Below are positions 26,912 to 40,429 of a stretch of DNA of 64,000 nucleotides, one piece after another (the stretch's first letter is position 1; every line of letters begins with the position of its first letter). Source of the stretch: Mansonella perstans (taxonomy: Eukaryota; Nematoda; Chromadorea; Rhabditida; Onchocercidae); NCBI GenBank assembly GCA_037074765.1, contig JBAMDO010000100.1, positions 62,001 to 126,000 of the forward strand, in the 5' to 3' direction. The notes under the pieces were generated by a model, which worked only from the letters and a program-made list of their open reading frames with translations, was not told where the DNA came from and ran no database searches. The translations under genes and the position numbers were made by a program.

Positions 26912-29495
26912 TCTGAATTATTCCTGTTTTGAGGCTAAAATTTGTTAATATAATTCAAAATATTGCTCAGTAAACAATTACTATAGCAATGTCGGCGATG
27001 ATTTGATGACGATACAACAAATAGCTGAAAATGTTTAGAAATGAAGACAGAAATATTTTTGGACACAAAAATTGAAAAATGTTTCGAAGAATGAAATGAA
27101 TAAATGAATTTAGGAAGATGATAATAGCGCTGTTTGTGAATGATGACGAATTTTGAGTTGAAATAAATACGATCGAAGTAACAATGAACTAACTGATTGC
27201 AAAAAGGAAAAGAAGGAGAAGAAAACGACGAAATGGGAAGGGAATGAGTAAAAAGAAGTGAATGAAGTAATTTTGACAAAATTTTAATTCGAAAGAAATA
27301 ATTGAAAACTACTGGAATGAAATAACAAAAGTGACTGAATAAGTGTATAAATTAAATCATGCCCTCATCAACGAATTAATTTCACAGAATGATTAAGCTA
27401 GATGAAAAGACAAACAAGTAGGATAGTTACAATGTCTTGTGTTTCATTAATTTCAGCTCTCGATCTGAATTAATTAAACTAGTCTTCAATGCAATTTAAT
27501 TGCTCATGTTAATTATCTCGTCAACTTAATTATTTTTAAAATTTATCGAATGATGAAATTTTGTACTGATTAGAGAAATAAACTAATAACATAACGTTCC
27601 TTTCATATAAAAATAATAATAAACCCAAATGGATTTTAGTAACAAACTGACTGTTTAATTTAATAACTCAATAATTCGACTAATTAATTAATTAATAAAA
27701 TTAAACTGAAATTAACGACTCAATAAATTGATTCGATGATTGAATGGATGATATAAGATGATATATGCTGAAGTCCTAAAGCATTCATATTATTCAAAAA
27801 ATTAAATAGACGAGGTGCGGGGAGCGGGGAAGGCAGGTGAAAATATTAAATGAAAGAATAATTGATTGAAATCGATGGAAGTGTTGAGCTATTTCCCGTT
27901 AATTGAATTGATATTTCCTATACCCTCAGTCAATTTGTTAATAAAAAAATCCAATAAAATTTTGAAATAATCTTTTCCATTCTTTTATACTTGAAAAAGC
28001 ATACTGGTATTATAGAATTAGCATTACAAAGATTTAAAAATTTTGAAAAAATGATCATATTTGTAAAAAAATTAATAAATTTTAAAAATTGTTGCTATTA
28101 TTTTTCTAGCTGTATATCTATACATATATGTTTTATATTGTATTTCTTAAATTTTTATGATATATTCAAGCATTACTACTTGAACTAGACATTGCATATC
28201 ATTGCATATTCGCTTCTTTTTCGTTTTCCTTTTTTTGAAAATTCAAAGTCAAAATATATTTTTAAAATATATATGTTTTCTTTAATGTCGATATAAAAGG
28301 AAGTCTGAGAAATTTCGCTGTAACCAAAATATATTATTACACATCTTTTCTTCAAGATTTAGGTGCAAAATTTTTTTCTAACGAATTATCAATAACTTTT
28401 TTCTCTCGCTTAATTGTTATAAATTTGTTATTAATTACATTTTATACTCCTTTCAATTGAATTACACTCTTTTAGGAATAAAAATTATTATTTTAAAGAT
28501 TGATTTGCGCAAAACTCGAGGTGGTTTGAAAAAATATGTTTTAAATAATTTAGATAAAAATGGCTAATTCTTTTTTATGATAAAAAAATAAAAACAAAAA
28601 AGTTTTATAAAAAACTTGCAAAGTTAGTTAAAATAATTTTTTTTTTTGGACTGTGCAACAAAATCACTGATATGATGATAAAAACATAAAAAGATAAATA
28701 AATGAGAGAATGAAAAAACAAAGAAACGTTTTCATAGAAATTAGTAAATGGAACAAAAAAGAATTGTTTGCTTTTTTTCATGAAAAAATACAAAAGCACT
28801 TCACTGCTGGCAATTTTTTCATCCGAAAAATTTTTTTCTTTTTTTTTTGCGCTTTTTTTAACAAAAAAAGTAATAAACAAATAAATAAAATGTAATACAC
28901 AGTTTAATTTCATGAAATTAATTTCAATTTAAATAAATTAGAAAGGAGATGAATAAATTATAATTTAAAATTTCGTCTTGTAACTTATGAACTTTACTTG
29001 CAACACCTTTACTGTGATCCACTTTTCACGTATTTTACGGAGCAAATAAAAAAAAGTAAGGAAAGATTTTCCGCGGTGTTACCTTTGAACGTCTTGAGCA
29101 AAGCTGAAATGTTTAGTAATAAAATTTTAAAATTGAAAAAACGCGAAAGATTATGGAACAATTTTCATATGAATGGTATAAACATGTTGGAAGAATGATT
29201 ACAATAGAGAGTTGGAGGGACAGAAAGAGCGAGAGAAGGACGTCGAAGAGAAGAAAGAGAAAGTACAGGAAAGATGGAGAATAAAGCAGGAAAAATATGT
29301 GCAGTTAGTAGGATGGGAAATAAGTTTTGAAAAAAAAAAATGTTAAAATTAGACAAAAATAAATGAATAAATTTCAAATCAGGAAATTAATGTGGAAGAG
29401 TGGTGAAAATGAAATGAAATTAGATTTTTCAAAAAAAAATGAAAAAGAATCATGAAAATGTTTGTTAATAAATGAAAAAAGTTTTGACAAAGTAA

Positions 29496-29496
<1 letters not shown>

Positions 29497-29537
<41 letters not shown>

Positions 29538-29660
29538 GGAAAAAACTTTCTTTTTAAAACTATGTATAATGATGGAAGAAAGAAGGGAGGGAGAATGTAA
29601 ACGGAGAAAGGAAGGAAGAAAAAGGAAAGAGAGAGAGAGAGAGAGAGACAGAGAGAGAAA
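29497..29660. repeat. (GA)n microsatellite, two blocks
   Basis: GAGAGAGA runs occur at about 29497-29540 and 29626-29662, with purine-rich (AAGGAAGG) sequence between and around them. The Ser/Leu-rich open frames on the minus strand here are translations of this repeat. Confidence 0.9.
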
Positions 29661-30108
29661 GCACAGGGTGAAAGATGAAAAATGATGACCAATCACCATT
29701 TTTAACATTAATTTCATACTTTTCTCTAACATTTACCGCTTCAATTGTGAATATTAGTCAGTCCTGTACTGTTCCTTCCAATCACATTTTTCCACAAAAA
29801 CAACATTTAATTTTTCGTAATTTCAGTTCATCACATATACTCTTCGTCAATTTTTCAAAAAAATTTTTCCACTTTTTCTTATCCCTATACTATTTACCTT
29901 TTCCTTTTTCTCCATTCTCCTCTTTTTCCTTTCTTCTTTCTTCCTCTCATTCTCTTCTTCTCCCTCCTTTTTGTTTTTTTTTTAAAGTACAAAAAAAGGA
30001 TAATTTTTAACAATCAGATAACAACAGTAAGGTATTAAAATAATCAAAATGATTGCGGTAAAAGTAAAGTGGTATAGAGCGATGGCAAAATTAGCTCAAT
30101 TCTATATG

Positions 30109-30340
30109 AAAATTTTCAATGTTAACGATTGAATGAATGCTGATTATAATTGGTAAATGAATTATTGAATAAGTAAATAAATAAGATGACCGATAAATAA
30201 ATGAGTAATTAAATTTGCTGGCTGCAGGTAATTGAATAAATAAATAAAAATGGAAATATTATTTTACCTGTATAATGTAGGCTTATGCAATGCAGGTAGC
30301 CAATGTCCACTCTCTGTAGGCCAATACAAACTAGCCGAAA
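30109..30340 (-). repeat. Inverted dispersed repeat, copy 2 (partner at 12901-13125)
   Basis: Its reverse complement matches 12901-13125. In the 70-base exon-like part the differences I see are three substitutions: one silent, and two changing Pro to Leu and Ser to Leu in the open frame. The donor-like ACAGGTAAAATAAT is conserved. No flanking exon was found at this copy. Confidence 0.9.
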
Positions 30341-33300
30341 TTACAATTTAACATTATTGATATTATCAAAAGTTCAACTTACAATTAGCTTATATCAAAT
30401 TTTGTTCATCTGCTCTAAAAAATGATTTACTAATAAATTAACATAGAAATGCTTAATTTAAATGAAATACGATGATATCTTCGATTGTTGATAATAAATT
30501 TAAAAAAAAAAAAAAAAATGATACTAATATCACTCACCTAGATATACAATCAATTTTTTTATACCAAGTTAATCACTAAATCTTATTAACTAATATTTTT
30601 AAAGTTTCTTTTATACAATATTCTTTTCTTTCCTTGCTTTCAAATTTTAATTTGTGGAATAAAAATTGGAAAGAAACATTTGCTAAAATTTTTATTTGAT
30701 AGCACCTATTATATTAACATTTCAAATAGAGCAATATTTGATGCAACTCTGATGTTTGATTGGTTTGGTACTCATAACCGGTGTGACACTAATTTTAAAT
30801 TAAAATTTGATAAATGCATTTGCTGCCGAGAATATTTTTGTTACCCCTATAACAAAAAACAAAGAAAAAAGAAAAATGAAGGATGTCACAATTAGTTTTT
30901 TAAATCATTTTTTTTAAAATGTTTACAACAACATGTATTGTTGAGGATGAAAAATGAAGAAAGATTATATGTTTATCATAGGGAAAATATTGAATCAGAA
31001 AAAAAGAAGCAAGATACAAAATAGAAATAAGTACCAAGTCATTTTTGTTATGAGGAGTATAATGGATTTTATTTTAAATTTCAATTCACCATCAAATACG
31101 ACAAGATTATCCTTGTCGCAAAATCTCTTGAATGCTAGAAGAAAAGGCAAAAATATTATAAATTTCATTAATTGCAATAAAAATAAAATAGTAAAAATTT
31201 TTTTTCGAAAAGTAAAAAAAGAGGATTTGTTTTTAACCCTGTAATTTTTCTCTGTATCTTTTTCTCTCTTTTACTTTCGTTTTAAGCTGAGGAATTAAGA
31301 ATGAAATTTTGATTAAATTCTGCAACTGACTAACTTTTATTAAAATACAAAAAAACGAGCAATAAAACCTCAAATATTTCTAATGTAACTAGTTTTCCCC
31401 TAACATCGTCTTCTTATTTTACTTTAAAATGAACAGTTACAACAGTGGAAAGAAAACAACGGACAGAGAAATGTTCAAAAGATACAGATTTTCATACTAA
31501 TTAAATTCGACGACCTATAAACGATGATAGTAATAATAGTGCAAAAACAAAAAACAAAATTAAGAATAGAAAAGTTATCAATGTTCGATCGTTTGATCAT
31601 CAAATTTTGATTTCAGCGAAAATGCTTCCATTATTACATTAAAAATGTTAAATGCTGATGAAATTTGACGTAGTCAAATTAATTATATATTTATCTTTTG
31701 TAACTTTTCTCTTTCCTTCTCCTTCTTTTTTTAATTTTTTCTTTTTTTCTCTCTCTCTCTTGATATTAACTTTTATAAAAAAAAAGTTCTTTGAAATTTC
31801 AACAACAATCACCATCATCATCATCCACATGCCAAAACATCTTCACCGCTTAGAAGCTTCCGCACTTCCTTTTCTCCTTTCTTTACCTAACCTGATTTTG
31901 ACATTTTTTTAATACTGTGCAAATATTTCAATTCAATTTTTTACGAACAACTATCATTTTGATGATTATATCTGTATGTATATGTGCGTGTGCTTGTCGG
32001 ATTGAATTTTTTGTTAATTATACATTTAAATTAAAATGCTGTTTTACCAAATTCGTTTATGCAATCGAATGAATTCGAATGAAGTGGAGTTTCAAACTGA
32101 AATTAATAAATGCCTTATGCAGGAATTAATTAAAAGTTACAAAATTCTCGCACATTTCTTCTATCAATTATTAAGCAAATCACCGATAATCCACCGTTTT
32201 GAAAATGAAGGTAAAGAACTAAAAGCTATTTACTAACGTTAACAATAATAAAAATGGATTATAATGGAGCGTCTCATTAGATTTTGTGAACTTTTGATAA
32301 AATTTAGTAATTGTTAAAAAATGATTGAAAGTAAACGGTAACTAGCAATTCATTATTTTTTAGTTATATTATTTATTTTATTTCATTTCATTTCACCCAG
32401 AAAAAAACTTAAATCCTTAAATTTGCAATTTAACATTATTATTATTGGTGAAATAACAATGAGTAATATATTTTCCTTCAAATAAAATTTTTTAGTTTCA
32501 TCATTCATTCAATAAAATTCCAAATTTGCAATCATTTCTGTCGTAAAAACGAAAATTTTGAAAAATAAACACTACCATCTGAAAAAAACAAACCACTCTA
32601 AGCTTTTCGAATGGCATTGTTAGAGGAAATGGAAGGTAAAACTATGTAAATCGGTTCACATTTCACTAAATTATAACCTATAACCTCACGGCAATATCTC
32701 ACAAGTTCATTTGTGTGTTCCACAAACAAAAGAAAAAAAATTATCCAATCAACATCAACACAGTCATTTATCATCAATGTCTATTATGCTGTTATCAGAT
32801 TTTACAAGATGAACAAACAGAAAAAAGTGGGAAAAGTCAAAACGTTAACAACAAACGTGTAGTATTTCGAAACATCAATACTAGCGAAATAATAAAATTG
32901 TTTGAACCTCATGATAAATAATATGTAAAGTGATAAAAGTGGAATACACATTTCGAAGCATCAAAACCCAGTAACAATTCTTTTTATCTTTTAGAATGAG
33001 GAAAGAATATACGTGTTTGCTCTTGTTCAGTTTACTATAAACTGTTTTTGTTTAAATCAGATATTTGCACAAAACATTCCCATAGGATATATCCAAAACT
33101 TCGACCTCTCTCTGAATGGCACGACTTCACCCATTTCTTTCTAGTGTCATAAAATTTACCCACTTTTTTGTGAACAGAGAAATTACATTACCACAAAACA
33201 TTGGTAATGTAATTTATCAAAAAATTATCAATTATCAAAAAATTATCAAAAAATCTGAAATAAAGTTTGCCATATTCCAAACTCTGTTATTACAACCTGA

Positions 33301-35132
33301 TGACACTGTGAACAATTAAAAACAAAATAAAGAGTAGCTTTCTGAAAATGCAAAATTCTAAAGCGAATTTATCCTACCCATTATGTAAATATATGATGCA
33401 CTAATGGAGGGATGCGTAAAAATTTATGCGAAAAACGAACAACAACAAAAAAAAAAAACAAACAATTTGAAGCAACAGAAAAATCCACATTCCTTTAACT
33501 TCAAAAACGACTCCAATAAAGGTTAAAATAGGCCAGGTAGTACAGTTCAGAAACATCAAATCAAACAAAAAACTATTCTACTCTTTCAACATGTTGTTTC
33601 ATAAGAGATCAAAAGTATCATCACTCACTACAAATCGAATTGTGTATCTAATGGTAAGCGATGTTACGGTTATTAGTTCAGCTCACAAAGATGTGGGGAA
33701 GACCTCCTCTCTTCAAGATTTACATTCTAAATCAACTCAATTAATATTATAGTCACTTCTACGCACATAGTTTAATGACTCCATGCCGTACCACAGAATA
33801 AAGCAAGGGAAATACATTTAATGGAAATCTTGCTCAAAAATCGAAATTCCTTTTCCAAACAGAAAAAAACGAACTCCCTCAAAATCAGCAGTTATTTTTT
33901 ATTTTTTTTTTGTTAATACAAATTTACACTAGAAAAAAAAATTTTTTTTCAAGAACTGCATTTGTTTTTTATATTTGGGCAACTCAAATAATTTTTTGAA
34001 AATGGATAAGGAAAAGAGAGAGCAGAAAATAAGAGTACAAAAAGCAATCCTTTTGTTCTGCATAAAAATCGAAAAATTACGCTAACTTTATTCTTAGCAT
34101 GCGAGGGATAATGAGGAGGAAAAAAGAGATCAAGAGTGAGTGATGATTTTCCAGAATTATTAAAGAATTAAAATACATGCCATAAATATTAGATAGACAA
34201 ATACGCTTCACTACATAGGCACAACTCTCAACTAATTTCGTTGTAGATTAAACAAAGATACATAAATGGAAAAACCAACCACCAGTTATATAAGATACAA
34301 CACATACATACGTACATGTACTATGCCATGGACTTATCTAATTATTGTAAGAATTTTTGTTAAAACGTGCATTAAAATGAAATTGAAAAAAGCAATTACA
34401 GATGAGAATGTGGAGGGAAAAAAATGTTCGAAAACACATTATGTAAAGAACCAATGTCACATAAAATCATAATTTTTCCTCTCTTTATACTTATGGAGAA
34501 AGAAAAAAATACCCTAAAAAAGCATCAGTTTCCAATTTTATCGAGTTTTCGATCAATCTTACGACTTCCTGAGAAATATAAAAGACAGCGGAAAAAAACT
34601 AACAATCCCTCACTCAAAATAAAGTAACTGTTGGAAAACAGTCAAAACCAAATTTCAAATCCGTTTTGTAAACATCTGTCAGTTGGCTCGTTTCTCATAA
34701 AATTTCAATGTCGAAATATATGAGAATAAATTTCGCAGTGTACCTTTCTCTTTCCTGTAATTTTCACAGGCCTTTCGAACATCGCACAAACTCTTCCGTA
34801 CTTTCGGACAAATTAAAACCTAAAGAAATAAATAAATGCACAGAACAGTTTCACCCTTACTTCACGGAAATAATACATTTGGACCTGATGGAATGGGAAA
34901 AAACCAAGACCAGGTATTTTTACTCACTTCTATGGCATCTGTAAAAAAAAACTTGAAAGCATAGAATTTTTAGTCGGATAAATAATTATAAACAAACTAT
35001 AAAATTTATTGCAAAAAAAGCAAAAATTAAATTACGGGATTGAAATGGAAACTTCGCCAACGTATGTAGTTACTACCTTGTTGCTACAAATTTCATTTTC
35101 CCAGCAACCATCTCTATCAAGAAAAGACTTAC

Positions 35133-38100
35133 CTGATTTATGTCCTCTTCACTGCAATGGCTGTAATAATAAGAAAAGATCGACAAAATACGATCTTTAA
35201 TCTGTTCAGCGACATCATTGTTTCGAGTTACCATGTTTAAGGCTAGTACCCCTGCAAATCGACATACAGATCAGTAATCAAACGAATTTAAGGAACCGAA
35301 TTAAAAAAAAAATCATTGCATACTACAGTAAAATTATATTTTTTGATTTGGTTATCACTGCCGGTAATACATATTCAGAAATTTTATTAATGTTATATAT
35401 AAGATCGCCATGAGTGTAACTAATTCTTCGTACATCTAAACTTTTCTATGCAGATATTAACTCTAGTTTCGATGTTCACATTAACCAATATGAGTTGAAA
35501 CAGCACAGAAGAAGCTTCAATGTGATACTTTGGTTTTGTTCATCGCTCTTGTTGTTAAAGAATGATGAGTTCTTGTATTTATGATCGATTATGCGTGTTA
35601 CAAGAAAAAGAAATAAATAACATATACGATGACCACGTAAATAGTATTAGTACAGCAAATTTTTCCCACACGGATTATATTTGTGAATGGACTTCATTTG
35701 AAATAAGCAGATACTAATAAAAGGCGCTCTGAACGTAGATCCTATCAATAGAAAAAATGAAAAAAAAAGGAAAAAAAATGAACGTAATAAGCGATGAATA
35801 GATAATTCAGCTGAGGAAAAATCCGAAAGTAACTCAAGCAATGCTTATGATACAAATAAGATTTCCTAAACAATGGAATAATATGGATATGCCTTACCAC
35901 TTTCACGAAGTGCAGCATACATCTTCTTCAGGGCATCTTCCGTTACAAACGACGGTAATGGACAGCTCAATCCATCTTCGTGAATGCTTCCAGCTACATC
36001 AACGAAGATGGCATCAAATAAGCGCGATTCATCTAAAAATTTGATATATCAAAAATTTGAAAAAAAATATTGGTAAGATCCTGAAATTAAGGTAAATAAG
36101 ATAAATAACCGTAATAAAACCACCCATTAAACATTATGCATACTACAATTTAAAACTGACCTTCTTCTTGCACCAGCTCCTCAACATATGTGAGAGCATC
36201 TTTGATTACAACAGTCAAATGCGAGTCACTATTAAAGGAAAACCAATCTTTTGCAATTTCTGCAATCTTCTCATCCAATTCTACTGCTACGACAAACATC
36301 TGAAAAAATACACACAGAAATTTACCTGTAATCGCAAATGTCCGGTCAATCATTGCATTTTTCTTTGCAATAACAGACAACTTCAAATTTTTTCTAGCTT
36401 TGGACTTACTGATGGAAATTTGATGTGCAGAAAGGAAGGCAGAACACCACCACCTAATCCAAGAACAAGTAATCTGAAACATTATTAATATTGCGTGGTT
36501 ATTTCATCATGAATTAAATGCTCGTAAATATATACGCTATAAGGTAAATACGTATGCTGCAAGTATAGTGATTAAACAAAGCATGATCATAGGGAGAAGT
36601 ACCGTAATTTGGTTGACTGATTCAATTTTTCACCCGGACGTAACATGAAAGGTAGTGCTGCCAGCATCGCTTCGTGATATTCTGAAGTTAATGTATGCAA
36701 ATCCACAATTTCGTAACCTTTTTTGTTTCCTGCAGAACAACATTAATGGAATCAAATTATTAAAAAAAAAAAAACTAGCAGTGGTCATTTCCGTAAAGTA
36801 GTTTCTAACAAAACAACGACAAATACTGCCCTGAAAAACATGTTTGTCTTGAACATACGATTTCCTTTTTGAAATAATGGTTTCCCTACCTACTTGTAAG
36901 ATGAATAAATAACTGTTGAGTGATCTATTTATGTGAACAAAAAAACAACTTTTCAGTGCTCTGTATGCTCCGTAAACCTCTCACCATATTGAAATATGAA
37001 AATGAATTAGACATCCTAAAATTACATTGTTCTTAGAACGAAGACAGTATGTATCCCCTACTTTAGGTTCTAAGTTACGTTTATATTTTCAACGCCGTGC
37101 TACTTCCATCCTATTTTTAAAATGAAACTTACGAATCAATTTAGCTTCAGATTGCACTAAATTTTGGGCGGACAAAAAAACAAGTCTTCGGTATATCGAA
37201 CTTTGTATGCGGACATCTTCCACTGCCCATGGACCATTGATATCAGAATCTCCCGTTGCACGTGTTTCCTTAACATCAATTTTGCCGAGAGAAAGAAATT
37301 CGACCACTGCTTTACGCTAAAATGAAATATTTTATGCTTAATTAAAAATAGGGCATTAGACATAAAATTTAGTAATGAAGGTGTAGCTAATGAAAAATCT
37401 CAACTGTTTGAAGCAGAGATGCTGGAGTAAGCTGAATCACATATGGACCCAATTCATCCTTAACCTGTTCCATGTTTTCATATTTTTGGTCACGATAAAG
37501 TGTAGCAACAGCCAACCGATCCTTACTGCATTGTTTGCGCAATGAAGAACGTCCTCTTTCAGTAGCAAAAAACCAGTCATGATCTCTAAAGAGCTGAGAT
37601 TTGATTCTGAGAATATCTTCTAATGTAGACATATACTGAGTGCTTAAATTTCATCTAAAACTGCAATAATTCACAAGAACCGAAACAACCTGCCAACTGG
37701 GACGATGAAGACTGCAAAGGAACTTAATACACTGACTTTCGGGTCGTCAAGAACTGCTATCTGATATCGTGGCTTCTCATCACTATCATGTAATATCAAA
37801 TTTACTTCGTCTTCCAACTTTCTGAAAAATTTCCAGAAATGCATAATTTAAGCAAAACTGAGAAAAATCCTTACCATGTTCACTGGTATCATAATCCGGA
37901 AAAATCTTACTCCTACAAATACCCGAAGCCGAAAATACAAAACTTCTGCATTTAATTGAAAAATTATCAAAACCTCTTCCTTGAAATTACATATATACTT
38001 TTATACTAGTTCATACTTAGAACACAGATGGCGGAATCTTGAGAATTCCTGCTCCGCATTCACCGCATTGATCAAGTTCTCTGAAGACGAGAATTTAGCC

Positions 38101-40129
38101 GCTTTCTTCTCCGTTGAGAGTATCAATTCCATGTACTGCAAATATAGAGAACAATAATTATCATGCTACCAATACTAAAACTGCATATATGTTTTAATCT
38201 ATTTCTAACAAAATTGTTTCAAATGTATCATCAATCATTCCGTAATGTCAGGAGTTAAGACTTACCGCATAAGTAACTGTAAGCAACACTATTTCAGAAG
38301 AACCGTATATACTATTTTTCGTTTACTATTCACTTATGTTGTCGGTAGTTTCATCCGAATGATAAAAAATGGCAAAGAAGATCTTTTAATTATAGTTAAC
38401 ACTCAAAAATTAATTACATTTATGTGAACATACCTAGACCTTATCAAAAGCGAAATTACATAAAAAAATTCACCGGTGAAGGAAGAGCCACACGAAGTTT
38501 CGTCGCGATAAGTAAAAACACTGGCAAAGGAAACTTCCAATTGGCATCGATATTCTTTTCAACCCGTATAATGAAGTTCTTCCTACAAATTCGTATTATT
38601 CACATCTTTGCGCAATAAATTTGACATTATAGTGAATGATCTCTGTCAGAATCCATAATCAAAGTCGTATCCACAAAGAAACGGTGCTGCTGCTTTGAGT
38701 GAATTGCAAAACAATGTCCGACTTCCTTCATCTTTTCATTTCATTTCACTACGCGCTTTCCTCTGCTTGCGCAATCCAAGGTTTATACTGGAAGTAGGAA
38801 GAAGAATGGATATAAGGAAATGTCCCTCCACGAAACTTACAATAATATTTCAAATACTGATCAGAATTAACTGTGTCTTTACAACAAGTTTTATTCCAAT
38901 CCTCAACTTGGCCAAATTTTCTTTCCGACATACGATGAGTGAAACAAACCGTTTCAAAAAAAATGGCACATATGAACTGAGCACGTGTTTTTGAGCAAGA
39001 GTAAGGATAATGTATCGACCTCCAACCGTAAGCACTCGGCATACTTCCCCAAACATCTTTTCCACGTCTTCTATCATGTCCTCATGTGCGGATGGCATTA
39101 ACGCATCAAGCGTTCCTTTATCCAAGACAACGTTATATTTTTCGTCCGGTGCGTCAATCTTCAAAAGAATTTGGAAGGGAAAACTTAAAAACATAAGAAA
39201 GGTACAAGTAGATTTTTTAAGCTTCATTGTAATAAAATACTTGACAAAAATTTGGAAAGCAAAACACGATTTAATCACTCACTGTTTAGCAAGATTTTGG
39301 TTAACTATAATCAAAGTCTGCTGTAATTACAAAGTGTAATGGGTTGGAGTGAAAAACCTTACTTTTGCTCCCGAACAACATAAGAATTGTAATTCCGGCC
39401 TGGATAAACTATTCTTAGTAATCTGCTTTTGGATGATCCCTTCATCAGTATCGATGCTGTCAACTATTCGATATCCACTATCGTAAAGCTATAAAACCAT
39501 AGAAACGAAAAAAGAAGTATAATTTGGGAGAAATTCACCAATAAAAATTCATAAAGATCCCCTTAGCCAAAGATACGAAATGATAAGGAAAGAAGAGAAA
39601 CATGTAGATTATAAAAATTCCAATTATTATACTGTAACGCAGTGAAAGCGTATAACAAAATGGTTCGATGACGTCGTCAACTTTTTCCTTATAAAAAGAA
39701 GGTCGATTTTTTTTTTTAACAGAAAGATCTGCAATCCAACCTGTTCTGCAGTTCTTGTCAATTAAAATTTTCTTGCAAAAACTTAATGCCTTAAGAATTG
39801 GAAAAAGACAAAAGTCTGACAGTTTCAAACAGACCTGACTCGCTAATTCTGAACTGCCGCATCCAATTTGTAGGATTTTATCAGTCGATTTTAAATATTT
39901 CATCAAAATATGTCCGAAACTTTCGAAATCACCATACCTGGAAAAATTATATATATGGTACCAATTTTAAATAACATGAAAATGTGTCCCAAACAGGAGA
40001 ATACATGAGACGAATGATGCAAGAGCGTCAATGATATTACCATTCGAAAGCATTCTTGGAATCCTTGTAAAATTCTTTCCAGAACGACGGGTCCTGGAAA
40101 TCGCTTGCGGTACCGGGGATCACAGACAT
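35133..40129 (-). CDS. METTL13: METTL13 (eEF1A lysine and N-terminal methyltransferase), last exon not certain
   Basis: Fourteen exons join in phase for about 631 residues: 40129-40041, 39937-39835, 39488-39363, 39158-38950, 38582-38474, 38135-38017, 37821-37690, 37642-37405, 37316-37133, 36729-36603, 36473-36410, 36299-36161, 36032-35898, 35251-35133. The N-terminal domain has DPSFWKEFYKDSKNAFEWYG, the SAM motif IGCGSSEL (residues 54-61), LDKGTLDAL and LAQKHVLSS. The middle has DWFFATERGR and LYRDQKYENMEQVKDELGP. The C-terminal domain has LVFLSAQNLVQSEAKLI, LVLGLGGGVLPSF and VAVELDEKIAEIAKDWF. In mammals the N-terminal domain methylates eEF1A Lys55 and the C-terminal domain methylates the eEF1A N-terminus, raising or tuning translation. 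Both SAM-binding motifs look intact. After AATCAG|GTAAGT at 35132 the true last exon was not found. Reading through gives a 20-codon tail to a TAG at about 35074. Confidence 0.92.
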
Positions 40130-40429
40130 GACACTCTGAATACCAATGTTATTATTCCGGAACTTATTGCTCCACCATTTTGCCGAAAAAGCACTCTACA
40201 ATACTTCGATAGCAACTTGTCTTTAAACCCATCCGCAATTAGATTCAACAGATTTGATTGTTTGTATCAGTGATGCTTTAAATTGTAAATGACAACACAT
40301 GTTCCATCAATCGCTGTAATCCCACTTTACTGATACTGCTTCTTTGTCTTTATTTAATTGATCTACAAGCTTACTAGCATGTAAGCCCCCATAAGCATTA
40401 TTGCCCGCTCCCAATCATTATTTGAGCAT

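Larger units (their letters stand above)
26912..35132. other. Gene-poor low-complexity region, 8.2 kb
   Basis: This lies between two divergently placed minus-strand genes (the start of the INPP5A-like gene and the end of METTL13). It is dominated by AT-rich sequence, homopolymers, purine tracts and pyrimidine tracts. Many open frames of 60-117 codons exist, but their products are Lys/Phe/Ser-rich translations of simple sequence. It contains a GA microsatellite and copy 2 of the inverted repeat. The last METTL13 exon may lie near 33-35 kb. Confidence 0.55.

Noticed and set aside
26935..27279. 114-codon frame upstream of the INPP5A-like start
   Set aside because: It is a Ser/Phe/His-rich translation of AT-rich sequence on the minus strand, with no domain. 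It lies in the probable promoter region.
29379..29732. Ser/Leu-rich 117-codon open frame on the minus strand
   Set aside because: It is the translation of a (GA)n/(CT)n microsatellite. There are no splice signals and no domain.
38749..39042. Minus-strand frame ending YKPWIAQAEESA as a METTL13 exon
   Set aside because: It has a good acceptor but does not align with METTL13 and ends in a stop. Joining 38950 directly to 38582 gives FFLKRKNFIIRVEKN, which aligns with human HFSREGWMVRVHQV and keeps phase.
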